From Crossaster papposus (lineage: Eukaryota > Echinodermata > Asteroidea > Velatida > Solasteridae): 64,000 nt of DNA. Shown in pieces: positions 55,652-64,000 of the stretch. Within the stretch, counting starts at the first letter, position 1. Each line of letters begins with the position of its first letter. The DNA lies in NCBI GenBank assembly GCA_037893245.1, contig JBAIAA010000321.1:1054001-1118000 (forward strand), given 5' to 3'. Both the position numbers and the translations under genes were made by a program. The notes under the pieces were generated by a model. That model did not search any database and was not told where the DNA came from. It saw nothing but the letters and a program-made list of their open reading frames with translations.

Positions 55652-57112
55652 AGATCTCTGTCACTACCAAGTCGTGGTATGGAGTCTCCCAGATCAAGCA
55701 GTACTCAGCCACACCGAGACAACTAAAGGAGGACGAGGCATACGAGCAGAGACTGTACGAGGAGGTTGTGTCAGCTGGAGTTTTCAACCCCTCTGTCCAC
55801 CCAAACGACTTGTATAACATAGCCACGAAGGATCTCGCCACTGCTGCCATCGAGGAGTCATTACTGCATTCACCAGATACCTCTACCTTGATTCTGGACA
55901 TGATGGCCCGGGTACAATCCATTGATTTACCAAAGCTAGCTTCAACCTTTGGGGATCTTGCAGATGTATTTGTTGCATCTGTTTTGGCCAGTGGGCGTGA
56001 CTTCCATCGAATTGAGGCAGTGGGAGACAGATATTGGGATACCTCAATCAAGGACTGCACGCGTATAAAGCGAGCCAAGTCCAAGCCACCTGGTGTTCGA
56101 AAGGCTATTGATACACGAGATGTCCCGCTTCCAGCCACTAAGAAGGACTTTGATGCTTTCCTCTCCGTGAAGGAGAACAAGATCTAACTTCAACAATTTA
56201 TTGCAGGAGAGTTGCTCGCACAGGCTCCTGTAGATAAACTGATTCTTGCTGCTGGTATGTTTGAAGATGAGAAGGAGGTCTGCTGTTCACAGCAAGCCGT
56301 AGATACTTGAGATCTGTGCGCGAATCATGAGGAGGCAGACACACCAATAGTGTTGCATTGTGTTCATAGTCAGAGTGATTTTGTTTTCATCGCTGCCCGT
56401 GACACTGAAATTATAGTGATACTCTGTGCCCACCAACACAGGTTCTCAAACAAGTCAGTCTATGTGACCATGGGAAACAAGCAATATCTGAATATTGGGA
56501 CATTGGCCGCAAAGCTTGGCCCCGAAATATGTGACTCTCTGCTTCTATTTAACTCCCTGACGGGATGTGACACTGTGTCGTTCCTGTATGGTATTGAAAA
56601 GCCGACAGCGATTAAGACATTGCAAGAGAACCCTGATATGCTGCAGGGGATATCGCACCTGCCACAACTGAACGACGAAGCGCTGACCAAAATGGAACAT
56701 TTTATCTGCAAACTCTATGGAAGCAAAACACTCCACAAAACGGACAGACTGCGTGAAACCATGCTCCTCAGTAGTTCCAAGCCTGAACTCATGCCCCCAC
56801 ATCCGATGCACTCAAGTTCCACATACAGAGAGCATTTTACCAATCCAAGATATGGCAGTGCGCTAATAACCCTGCCAAACATCCCCAACTCCCACGTCCC
56901 CTGGAGCTGGCTGGTCAGCAAAAGAAGGCAAGCTACAACCTCTCTTGATGACCAAGGATCCTATTTCTAAAGCCATCCGCGAGATAATCGCTTGTCAGTC
57001 ATGCAGCACAGGTTGCAACAGTATGAGGTGCAAATGTTTCAAGGAGAGACTACATTGCACGCGCCTCTGCCATAACAAACTTCCACCTGGTGTTTGTGTA
57101 AACTGTGCATGA
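55636..57112 (+). pseudogene. Right-arm copy of EADT/TGCD multicopy gene (broken)
   Basis: Starts in the spacer with family sequence that normally lies nearer the N-terminus (YSATPRQLKEDEAYEQRLYE), then joins LHSPDTSTLILDMMARVQS at 55862 and follows the left-arm copy: FGDLADVF, GRDFHRIEAVGDRYWDTSIK, RDVPLPATK, ANHEEADTPIVLHCVHS, AARDTEIIVILCAH, NSLTGCDTVSFLYG. The end (56965-57112) reads PISKAIREIIACQSC, GCNSMRCKCFKERLHC, RLCHNK and CVNCA, a CXC-like cysteine cluster. Both arms share the same interruptions, so the gene was already broken before the inverted duplication. The DTD motif here reads DTE. Confidence 0.65.
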
Positions 57113-57765
57113 AGGTCTTCATCTGAAATATGTTGTCATGCAGAAGATCATTAGATAAATTATGACCAATACCCACCTTTCAACTGATGTTATATAATGT
57201 GCATATTCCATGATTAGCTGCCAAGATAGCGATATATTAGTGTAATCAGTGTAATATGGGGCTCGAATGACATTGATCTTAGCTGAAACCATGTGACCCT
57301 GATCCCCAATCACTTTGAAACATGCTGCAATAAACTTAGCATCTTGCAAAAATACATCCCATACCCCAAGAACATCAAAATCGAGCCAGGGGTTCCTCCG
57401 TTATGATTATAACATGTGTTTTCTAGGCCTTCTTGGATTTTGACACCATATCAACAGCAAAGCAGGTTTACATGGCTTGGAAGTATGTTACCTTATCATA
57501 AATGAATATAAATGCAGGTAAAATGGCCTCAATGATTACATGATGTTAAGGTTATGTGTGAATTAGGAGCCATTTAGGGCGTTTTTAGGGCATTTTTAGG
57601 GCATATTTTGAATTGCCAAATTTACCCCTTTAGAATAATTTTTCGGCTTGGCACCACTGGGCATTGGACTCCCCATACCTGAAAATGGTTAAAAATGATG
57701 AGAAACCAAAATGGTATTGATTCCTACCGTGGGTCAGCATATTCTCGGATTTCAACCAGTCTATC

Positions 57766-58850
57766 AGAGTTATATGGTAAAGTATCCTTCATCGAATTGC
57801 TCATAGTCTATGAAATATAACCGCTTGCACACAAGCATCTGTTATTTGAGCAGTTAGACAATTAAATTTGCAAAACAACACCTTGGGTTTGATCTCTGGA
57901 TTCTTGCCATTCAGTGGGTACTACTGTCCGGTTTTAAGGTAATTGTTGTATAACAACAACTTGGCAGCTAAATTGACCGATCGACACTGAGCTTAGTCCA
58001 CAATTATTACTCGAAATGCATCACGTTATTTTAAGTCGGATGACTAGTGCATGGAGCCGCATACAATTGTATGCGCACATTATATCCTACGTTGAATACG
58101 AAGTGGGCCCTGTTAAATTGGTGATGCTCAAACGATTAAAGCCCCGAGGATTCGCTATGATTCGCTTTGGAATTTAAAGGTTACTAAACAAATTAACACA
58201 AAGCAGCAAATTTCACGATTTAATACGAAGATATAGGCCGATTGTTGGTGAATATTGATCGTTTTTTCTTATCCTCCACGGCGAAAGGCAACCATTATGG
58301 AGCTACTATATACGATGTGTCCTCTGTTTACATGTGCCTGGCGGTATAACATTTATGACCCGCTCTGCGAAAAAGGGTATTAAGGAACGCTATGCTATTT
58401 CACGTAATGAGCTGTACATGTCAATACCGCAAATGGAGGGCTTTTATGTAAGTACATACTCGCATACTGAGGACACCTTGCAAACCGAGCGCGTCCTCGG
58501 TATGAAATATTGTGAAAAATGGCACTTTCGTGGCCGTTTTTGACTGTTGGTTAAATATCAAAGCGTTTGGGAGGAGTCCTCGGTTGACGCATAAGACCTG
58601 ACGTGAGGCAGTATGCACATTTTTTACCCCGTCAAATAAAACGCAAACAGTATTAACCTGAATGGCATAGCGCCCTCCTTTGGTTGCGCGTGTGACAACG
58701 ACGTAAATACATGTATACATGTACATTACATGTTATGTACATTACATGTACATTACATGTCTCTAATTAAACTAGTCCAGACATGTCTTAACTATTATAA
58801 CGTTGTTTTGGCCTAAGTGCATATTGTAGTTTATGCGAAGACGTGGTTAT
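57766..58850. other. No gene; MITE fragment and ACATGT microsatellite
   Basis: 58297-58352 (ATACGATG, CCTCTGTTTACA, GTGCCTGGCGGTAT) is half of the MITE at 36163-36410. A (TACATG)n tract lies at 58705-58770. No other feature is supported. Confidence 0.5.
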
Positions 58851-58889
58851 TTGCAGCTAGCTAGGTGTACCATGGAGCTGGAATAAATG
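58851..58889 (+). other. Possible 5' UTR exon of the Tudor/zinc-finger gene
   Basis: TTATTTGCAG before and GTAAGTAGAG after a 38-base stretch ending GGAATAAATG. The donor is a good consensus. The exon would be non-coding or near the start. It is supported only by its splice signals and position. Confidence 0.3.
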
Positions 58890-59242
58890 GTAAGTAGAGC
58901 AATTGTATTTGGAAGCTTGCATAGCTCACTCTATGACATATATGACATGCTAATTTACGTTGTAAGGTAATTTGTAGTCATGGCCTCGATCTCTCACTCT
59001 AGTCTATAGGATGATGTGGGAAGTGAATATGCCTAATTTCAGAATAATATAGAAGTTATAACCAAATGTAACTGCTTTATTTTGCCAACGCAAGCATGAG
59101 TTGTTGAGCACCGTGCGAACAAGAAATAGTTAATTGTAGTTATTGTATAAATAATAAAATAAATAAGTAGCCACAATTATTAATATTTACTTGTATTATC
59201 AGTTTAACGGTATATTGTTGTTGTATTGTTGTCTTGTTACAG

Positions 59243-59415
59243 CTAGCTAGCTAGTCTAGGTGTGGCTGACAGAACTACCATAACAAACATGAAACGAAGT
59301 AGTCGTCTTGATGGAACCTTGACAAATTACCAGTATCATGAAGGGGAGAACGTAATCGCACTGTGGCCTCCAGATTCATCATGGTATCCTGCCGTAATAA
59401 TCTCCTTCACCAAAG
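59243..59415 (+). CDS. Tudor/zinc-finger gene, exon with start codon: Tudor-like domain, first half
   Basis: Acceptor GTCTTGTTACAG, donor GTAAGTGC. The coding region probably starts at ATG 59289 (MKRSSRLDGTLTNYQYHEGE...); the frame is open upstream, but no earlier ATG is seen in this exon. NVIALWPPDSSWYPAVIIS followed by KGKYCVRYTNGVTRCLFEHQ in the next exon gives a Tudor-like beta barrel (W-P-x5-WYPA-I, then YCVRYTNG). Tudor domains often bind methylated histone tails or DNA-associated proteins. It leaves the last codon split after one base. Confidence 0.7.
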
Positions 59416-59549
59416 GTAAGTGCGGAGCCTCTAAAAGGACATATGACGAAAACAAATGGAATGCCCTCGTAATTTGTGGGTTCACGTTAACCTTGCGTCA
59501 AGACCGTGCTGTAAAACATATTTACTTAACCGATTTCTAACAATTGCAC

Positions 59550-59730
59550 AAAATGATTTCGAGCGCAGGAAATTATTTCAAGCGCACAAAAAATAAATTA
59601 TTTCGAGCACACAAATTATTTCGAGCTCATGAAATTATTTTTTTCGAGCGCACGGGAAATGATTTCGTGGGCACAACATGATTTTATGGGCACGAAATGA
59701 TTTCGTGGGCAAGAAATACAAAACTAAATT
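59550..59730 (+). repeat. Minisatellite of AAATTATTTCGAGCGCAC
   Basis: About eight degenerate 17-24-bp units (AAATTATTTCGAGC.CAC, AAATGATTTCGTGGGCAC) in the intron after the first Tudor exon, followed by a doubled GTCACGGTGATTACTATTC. Confidence 0.75.
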
Positions 59731-60048
59731 TATTTTGTCACGGTGATTACTATTCGTCACGGTGATTACTATTCGTCATATGTCCCATTAGGGGTTCCGT
59801 AGGTAAAAAATGTAATCCATAATGTAGAATCCCATTTGTCACACATAAATTAAGACAGCTGTATACCCTCTTACATCCCCCCATGACATGTACCACATGT
59901 AAATAAACAATGCCATTTTTCCTAAACTTGATTCCTCCCCCCCCCCTTCAGAACCAAAAATATATATGATCTGTAAACAACAATTCACTCCCAATTGCAT
60001 GTAATCCCTTTAAAGTTTAATTAGTTGAATTTGTGGCTTTCTTATCAG

Positions 60049-60104
60049 GAAAGTACTGCGTCCGGTACACTAATGGTGTGACACGCTGCCTATTTGAGCA
60101 CCAG
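60049..60104 (+). CDS. Tudor/zinc-finger gene, exon: Tudor-like domain, second half
   Basis: Acceptor TTTCTTATCAG, donor GTGAGAAA. 56 nt: GA completes the glycine codon split from the previous exon, and the exon ends in phase 0 after FEHQ. It completes the Tudor-like domain (KYCVRYTNGVTRCLFEHQ). Confidence 0.75.
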
Positions 60105-60176
60105 GTGAGAAAATTACCATAGAATGCATTAATTAACAACAGACAGGTTAGGAAGAATACAAATGAAATGCGTAAT

Positions 60177-60452
60177 TCTTCCAAATAGGCACTTGGGGAG
60201 ACAAATTAGCGTACGTTTTTAGGTAATAAGGAGACAGTGGCACTTAGGAAGACATTTTAGTGTCTCCCTAAGTGTCTACCTACCCTAAAAAAAATATTTG
60301 GGAGTTATTTTTGTCCTAGAACGACAGATTTTGGTCTAAATAGCAAATGTTGAAGATCTTAGACAAAAGGGTTAGTGTAAACAAGTTAGGACTGTTTTAA
60401 GTTTGTGTACATCTCTATGGGATTGTCTCCCCAAGTGCCTATTTGGAGGTAT
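60177..60452. mobile_element. Hairpin MITE with TCCAAATAGGCACTTGGGGA ends
   Basis: TTCCAAATAGGCACTTGGGGAG at 60178 and the inverse CTCCCCAAGTGCCTATTTGGA at about 60428-60448. 276 bp, in the intron. Confidence 0.75.
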
Positions 60453-60518
60453 AATAATAATAATTACCATTATTATTATTATTAATATGAACAACGCCTG
60501 TATTGTACGCTGACTACA

Positions 60519-61720
60519 AGTATTTAATTAGTGAACTGCTCAGTCTTAGAAGTCATATAATGAATGCACATGACACAAATTCTCATTTGAATTACATATC
60601 TTTTTATGAAGAGGATAAATACCGGTATGTCGTCATTTAAGTTGCACATCAAGGGCGAATGTTGTTGCTTGTGATGGTGTTAAAATGAATAGTATATTTT
60701 AGAGATAACCCAAAGAAATTGTTATTTGTTTAAAATTAAATGTGATTTTGATTTGATTTCTATGCCAGGTGGCCCATCCGATTTTTTCTAGTCCGCACTT
60801 AAATGGTTCAGACAGTCTACAAAGCAGTTCCAGTTGGGATGATGGCCCACAGGCTGATTCTGGTACAGGACCTGCCGTTTGTCCTCCTCCATATGAGGTA
60901 ATTCACACACACTCAACTTGTTTTCAGAACCCTATCAAATATTCACTCTGGGTGCCCAGAAGCCAGAAACAAATTTATAAATCAAGTGTTTTTTGCAAGC
61001 ACCCCCCCCCCCCCTTCACCCCCCGCCCCCCCCCCCCCCCCACACCCACCCCTCCCCTCGCCCTCTCCTTCAGAGGGGCAACTAGTCCGAGGCAATTAGG
61101 CATATGCGTCTACCCCTAAAGAAAATAACAGTGGTGTTTGGGGTTTTTTTCACTCGTTCTAAATCATAAACGTTTTCTGCATCCGGCAACATAGAAAGTA
61201 GTAAGATTTTGATTCATTAGTGAACTTGTTTTCTGAACCCCATCAAATATTCACTCTGGGTGCCCAGAAGCCAGAAACAAATTTGTAAATAAAGTGTTTT
61301 TTGCAAGCACCATCCCCCCCTCCCCCCTCCCCCCTCCCTAAGTATTTAATTAGTGAACTGCACAGTCTTAGAAGTCTTATAATGAATGCACATGACACAA
61401 ATTCTCATTTGAATTACATATCTTTTTATGAAGAGGATAAATACCGGTATGTCGTCATTTAAGTTGCACATCAAGGGCGAATGTTGTTGCTTGTGATGGT
61501 GTTAAAATGGATAGTATATTTTAGAGATAACCCAAAGAAATTGTTATTTGTTTAAAATTAAATGTGATTTTGATTTGATTTCTTTGCCAGGTGGCCCATC
61601 CGATTTTCTCTAGTCCGCACTTAAATGGTTCAGACAGTCTACAAAGCAGTTCCAGTTGGGATGATGGCCCACAGGCTGATTCTGGTACAGGACCTGCCGT
61701 TTGTCCTCCTCCATATGAAG
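60519..61720 (+). repeat. Tandem duplication containing the 129-nt exon
   Basis: 60519-60897 (intron end plus exon) is copied at 61338-61719 with about 98 percent identity. The intron sequence 60918-61010 (CAAATATTCACTCTGGGTGCCCAGAAG) is copied at about 61230-61325. C-rich runs at 61000-61075 and 61312-61340 lie at the joints. Confidence 0.85.
60769..60897 (+). CDS. Tudor/zinc-finger gene, duplicated 129-nt exon, copy 1
   Basis: Acceptor TTTCTATGCCAG, donor GTAATTCA. It encodes 43 residues (VAHPIFSSPHLNGSDSLQSS, then SWDDGPQADSG and VCPPPYE) and is phase 0 at both ends, so it can be included, skipped or used beside its copy without changing frame. The segment is low-complexity, Ser/Pro/Gly-rich and has no domain. 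Copy 2 is the start of the large exon at 61591. Confidence 0.65.
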
Positions 61721-63366
61721 CATCAAGTGCCGAGTCACAGAGATCATCAACCGAGGCTACCGAGACCGGTCACATAACAGTCATGGAGACCAGCAATGAA
61801 AGTGGGCACAGGAAATGGGACAAGAAACACTTTTGCTTTTACTGTGAAGTACCTCAATCTAAGTTGCCCCGTCATCTCCAGTCATGTCACAAAGAAGAGA
61901 GCGAAGTTGTAGAGATTGCGTCTGAGACCAACCCAAGTGCCCGTAAGATACTTCTGTGGAAAATCCGCAATGTTGGTAATCATAGGCACAATTGCCAAGT
62001 CCTTCGGAAAGGCCGGGGTGCACTTATTGTAGGATATAGGCCTAATCATAAGGTAGCTCCACATGCATACGGACCGTGCATATATTGTTATGGCTATTAT
62101 GTGCGAAGTGATCTCTGGCGTCACCAGTGCCCACTGAAACCTGCACTCCCTGCACACTCGCATGATAGCACTACCACAACTCCTCTGCGTAGACGTGTTG
62201 CTCACAAGAGTGATTTGTTAAAGCATCCACCTGTCGGTGTGTCTTTCCAGTTGAACCAGGTTCTTATTCCGATGAGTGTGTTTATAGACCTCAGTAAAGC
62301 ATTTGATTGTGTTGATCATGAAATCTTACTAAAGAAACTAGAAAGGATGAACATGTCATCTTCTGTAATAAATTGGTTTAAGTCGTACCTAAGTGAACGT
62401 AGTCAGTCTGTGAATATTGGCGGCACCATATCAAAGGTCCTGTCCGTAAACACTGGTGTTCCACAGGGGTCGATACTAGGTCCACTTTTATTCATTGTTT
62501 ATACTAGTGACCTTCCATTTTGTATTGCCCCAAACTGCAACTTATTTATGTATGCAGATGACTCAACATTAACGTGTAGCTCCTCCAACATTAATATAAT
62601 AGAAAGTAGCTTAAATACAGCTCTTACTAGTTTTCACAACTGGTGCGGAAGAAACAAGCTAGCTTTAAATGCCACCAAAACCAAATGCATGCTCATTGGT
62701 ACTAGGCAGAAAATATCTAATGTTAATTTAAATGTATGCATTGCTGGTAGTCGTATTGAAAATGTGAAGTCTTATAAATGTTTGGGTGTAATTATTGATG
62801 AAGCATTAAGTTGGGGCCCACATGTCGAATACGTAAGAAAAAATGTGGTGTCTAAATTAGGTATACTAAGAAGAATCCGTGATTGTATTCCTCAGCACAG
62901 CTTGCACACACTATTTGTAAGTCTAGTTATGCCAACATTAGAGTATTGTTGTACTGTGTGGGGAGGAAGGTACACATCTCACGATAATATGTTAAACAAA
63001 TGTCTCAAAAGAGCCGCGCGGATAATCCTTAAATGTACCTTCCTCACCCCTTCAGAGGATATGTTTGCTCGTCTTAATTTGACCCCTTTTTCAAAAAGAG
63101 TCAAGTCAAAAAAGGCTATTCTTGTCTTCAAAAGTATCAACAAAATGACTCCTTTGTACATGACAAATATTTTCAAACCACTTACAGTAATTCGCGAAAC
63201 AAGGCAATCAACCCACACGGCACTGAAAGTTCCTTTCGCCAAAAAAGAATGCTACGCCACAAGTTTCGCTGTGAGTGGTGCAAATATTTGGAATAATCTG
63301 CCCGAACAATTGCGAACATTGGACTCATTAAGCACATTTAAATCAGAGCTCCGACATGCCATCTGA
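61591..63366 (+). CDS. Tudor/zinc-finger gene large exon, fused in frame to LINE reverse transcriptase
   Basis: Acceptor TTTCTTTGCCAG at 61590. Codons 1-43 repeat the 129-nt exon. Codons 44-228 are the gene's own: two zinc-binding motifs (FCFYCEVPQSKLPRHLQSCH, a C2H2; CIYCYGYYVRSDLWRHQC, a C2HC) in a layout I know from a large family of invertebrate and fish proteins, some linked to tyrosine-recombinase transposons (inference). At 62276 a LINE begins and, by chance of frame, continues the open frame through RT motifs (FIDLSKAFDCVDHE, GVPQGSILGPLLF, MYADDS, LGVIIDEALSW) to TGA at 63366. As it stands the exon would make a chimeric 591-residue product and cut off the gene's C-terminus, which resumes at 63673. 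Confidence 0.75.
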   Translation: MAHPIFSSPHLNGSDSLQSSSSWDDGPQADSGTGPAVCPPPYEASSAESQRSSTEATETGHITVMETSNESGHRKWDKKHFCFYCEVPQSKLPRHLQSCHKEESEVVEIASETNPSARKILLWKIRNVGNHRHNCQVLRKGRGALIVGYRPNHKVAPHAYGPCIYCYGYYVRSDLWRHQCPLKPALPAHSHDSTTTTPLRRRVAHKSDLLKHPPVGVSFQLNQVLIPMSVFIDLSKAFDCVDHEILLKKLERMNMSSSVINWFKSYLSERSQSVNIGGTISKVLSVNTGVPQGSILGPLLFIVYTSDLPFCIAPNCNLFMYADDSTLTCSSSNINIIESSLNTALTSFHNWCGRNKLALNATKTKCMLIGTRQKISNVNLNVCIAGSRIENVKSYKCLGVIIDEALSWGPHVEYVRKNVVSKLGILRRIRDCIPQHSLHTLFVSLVMPTLEYCCTVWGGRYTSHDNMLNKCLKRAARIILKCTFLTPSEDMFARLNLTPFSKRVKSKKAILVFKSINKMTPLYMTNIFKPLTVIRETRQSTHTALKVPFAKKECYATSFAVSGANIWNNLPEQLRTLDSLSTFKSELRHAI

Positions 63367-63668
63367 GTGTTAGATATTATGCCAATTGCGCTGATCTACG
63401 GAGTTAGAACTTGGTTGCCACTATAATGTGGAGCCGGATAGGAATTTCCCCTTCTTATTTTTCACCTAAAAGGTTTTTTATTTGGCGGGTTTTCGCCTAT
63501 CTCGTAAATCAGAATTAGTATTAATGTTTAGAATTCCTGTAATATCCTTGTATTTATAATATGTACTGTTATTTTATTAATTTTTGATGATGTATGCAGG
63601 GCCCCAATGAAAACCAGTTTTAAACTGTTTGGGCACACCCTGGGTAAAGAAATGGAATAAATAAATAA
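62276..63668 (+). mobile_element. 5'-truncated Jockey/CR1-type LINE inserted in the exon
   Basis: It starts at the RT palm motif (VFIDLSKAFD), keeps the rest of RT and the C-terminal region without a break, then has a 3' UTR (AAACTGTTTGGGCACACCCTGG) and an (AAAT)n tail at 63655-63670. ATGA on both sides (62272-62275 and 63669-63672) fits a 4-bp target duplication. Removing the element conceptually restores ...LIPMKRDEVTL, showing the exact insertion point. Its YADD and sequence differ from the FADD LINE at 50-53 kb, so it is another family. The uninterrupted frame means it is young. Confidence 0.85.
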
Positions 63669-63672
63669 ATGA

Positions 63673-64000
63673 AGAGAGATGAGGTGACTCTGCTGGCCAA
63701 GAATGACACTTTGATTGTGGAAGTAGCCAAGCGGGAATACGCGAAACTCGTGCACGATGTAGATCAACATGGCTACATCCGAAACAAGATACGGGAATTG
63801 GGTCGTCTTGTCATACAACTCCGCAAGAATACACACCAGCCAAATGCATCACTTGAATTATTTGTCCACCCCCACTACGTGAATGATATCATCAAGGCTG
63901 TTCACGGTATTGCTGGCTTTAATGAAGACAAGCAGTTGTATGATGTTCCGTCTCTAGCTTTAAAGATTGGACATTCCATCAAGAAGTGTGCACTCATACT
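63673..64000 (+). CDS. Tudor/zinc-finger gene, coding sequence after the LINE (runs off the window)
   Basis: Open to the window end in the frame continuing ATG-AAG-AGA-GAT-GAG: KRDEVTLLAKNDTLIVEVAK, then EYAKLVHDVDQHGYIRNKIR, ELGRLVIQLRK, LELFVHPHYVNDIIKAVHG, LYDVPSLALKIGHSIKKCA. About 109 residues, mostly helical in character. It matches the region that follows the zinc fingers in the same protein family (LG-x-L, LKIGHS-KKC). Without the LINE it would be contiguous with 61591-62275. The C-terminus lies outside the window. Confidence 0.7.

Larger units (their letters stand above)
53552..57765. repeat. 4.2-kb palindrome: arms of 1.9 kb, spacer 409 bp
   Basis: The left arm 53552-55452 and the right arm 55862-57765 are inverted copies at about 97 percent identity, from ATAGACTGGTTGA at the left outer end to its inverse TCAACCAGTCTAT at the right. 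The spacer 55453-55861 is not symmetric. The arms differ by small changes and by a G run in the left arm (54508-54526). Each arm carries the 3' part of the same broken gene pointing outward. Confidence 0.85.

Noticed and set aside
57840-57905. B-box-like GGGTTTGATCTC as a third tRNA-like sequence
   Set aside because: No matching A box or pairing arms at the right spacing.

Overview
The window is AT-rich, repeat-dense eukaryotic DNA. It has introns with GT..AG borders, no bacterial-type operons, and very many short inverted-repeat transposons. The PAN/Apple genes, the Tudor/zinc-finger gene, the LINEs and the repeat style suggest a marine invertebrate deuterostome. An echinoderm is my best guess, because the commonest MITE begins AAAGGTAGGATACACCAT and resembles echinoderm MITE starts I remember; no sequence here proves it.

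Host genes. Parts of three copies of one secreted-protein gene are present. Gene A (minus strand, 40405 to 35581) is complete in three exons and encodes 309 residues: a signal peptide, a PAN/Apple-like domain, a 12-residue linker on a 37-nt microexon, and two tandem cysteine modules. Gene B (plus strand, 43744 onward) is a head-to-head duplicate with exons 1 and 2, but no third exon is visible. Gene C contributes only its last exon at 1-297. At the right edge (about 58.85-64 kb, plus strand) is a Tudor-like plus zinc-finger gene with a tandemly duplicated 129-nt exon. Its large exon is interrupted by a 5'-truncated LINE that happens to lie in frame.

Mobile DNA fills most of the rest. 0.7-5.5 kb: foldback elements and MITEs, including two foldbacks with interleaved ends. 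7.9-11.7 kb: a 3.87-kb inverted-repeat transposon with subterminal 166-bp minisatellites. 17-18.1 kb: a dead IS630/Tc1-type transposase. 18.8-19.8 kb: a Ty3/gypsy-like pol fossil. 20.8-21.9 kb: a foldback. 27.6-35.3 kb: a recent tandem duplication whose second unit preserves the empty site of a 2.78-kb hAT-like element. 37.3-39.4 and 47.7-49.3 kb: related TTAA-ended foldbacks, one inside gene A intron 1 and one in gene B. 49.6-53.5 kb: a nearly full CR1/Jockey-group LINE. 53.55-57.77 kb: a 4.2-kb palindrome carrying two copies of a broken gene of a multicopy invertebrate family (EADT, DTD and TGCD motifs plus a CXC tail).

No rRNA gene, CRISPR array or convincing functional tRNA was seen; two tRNA-like sequences look like SINE heads or pseudogenes. 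Most short open frames outside the features listed are inside repeats and are not annotated.
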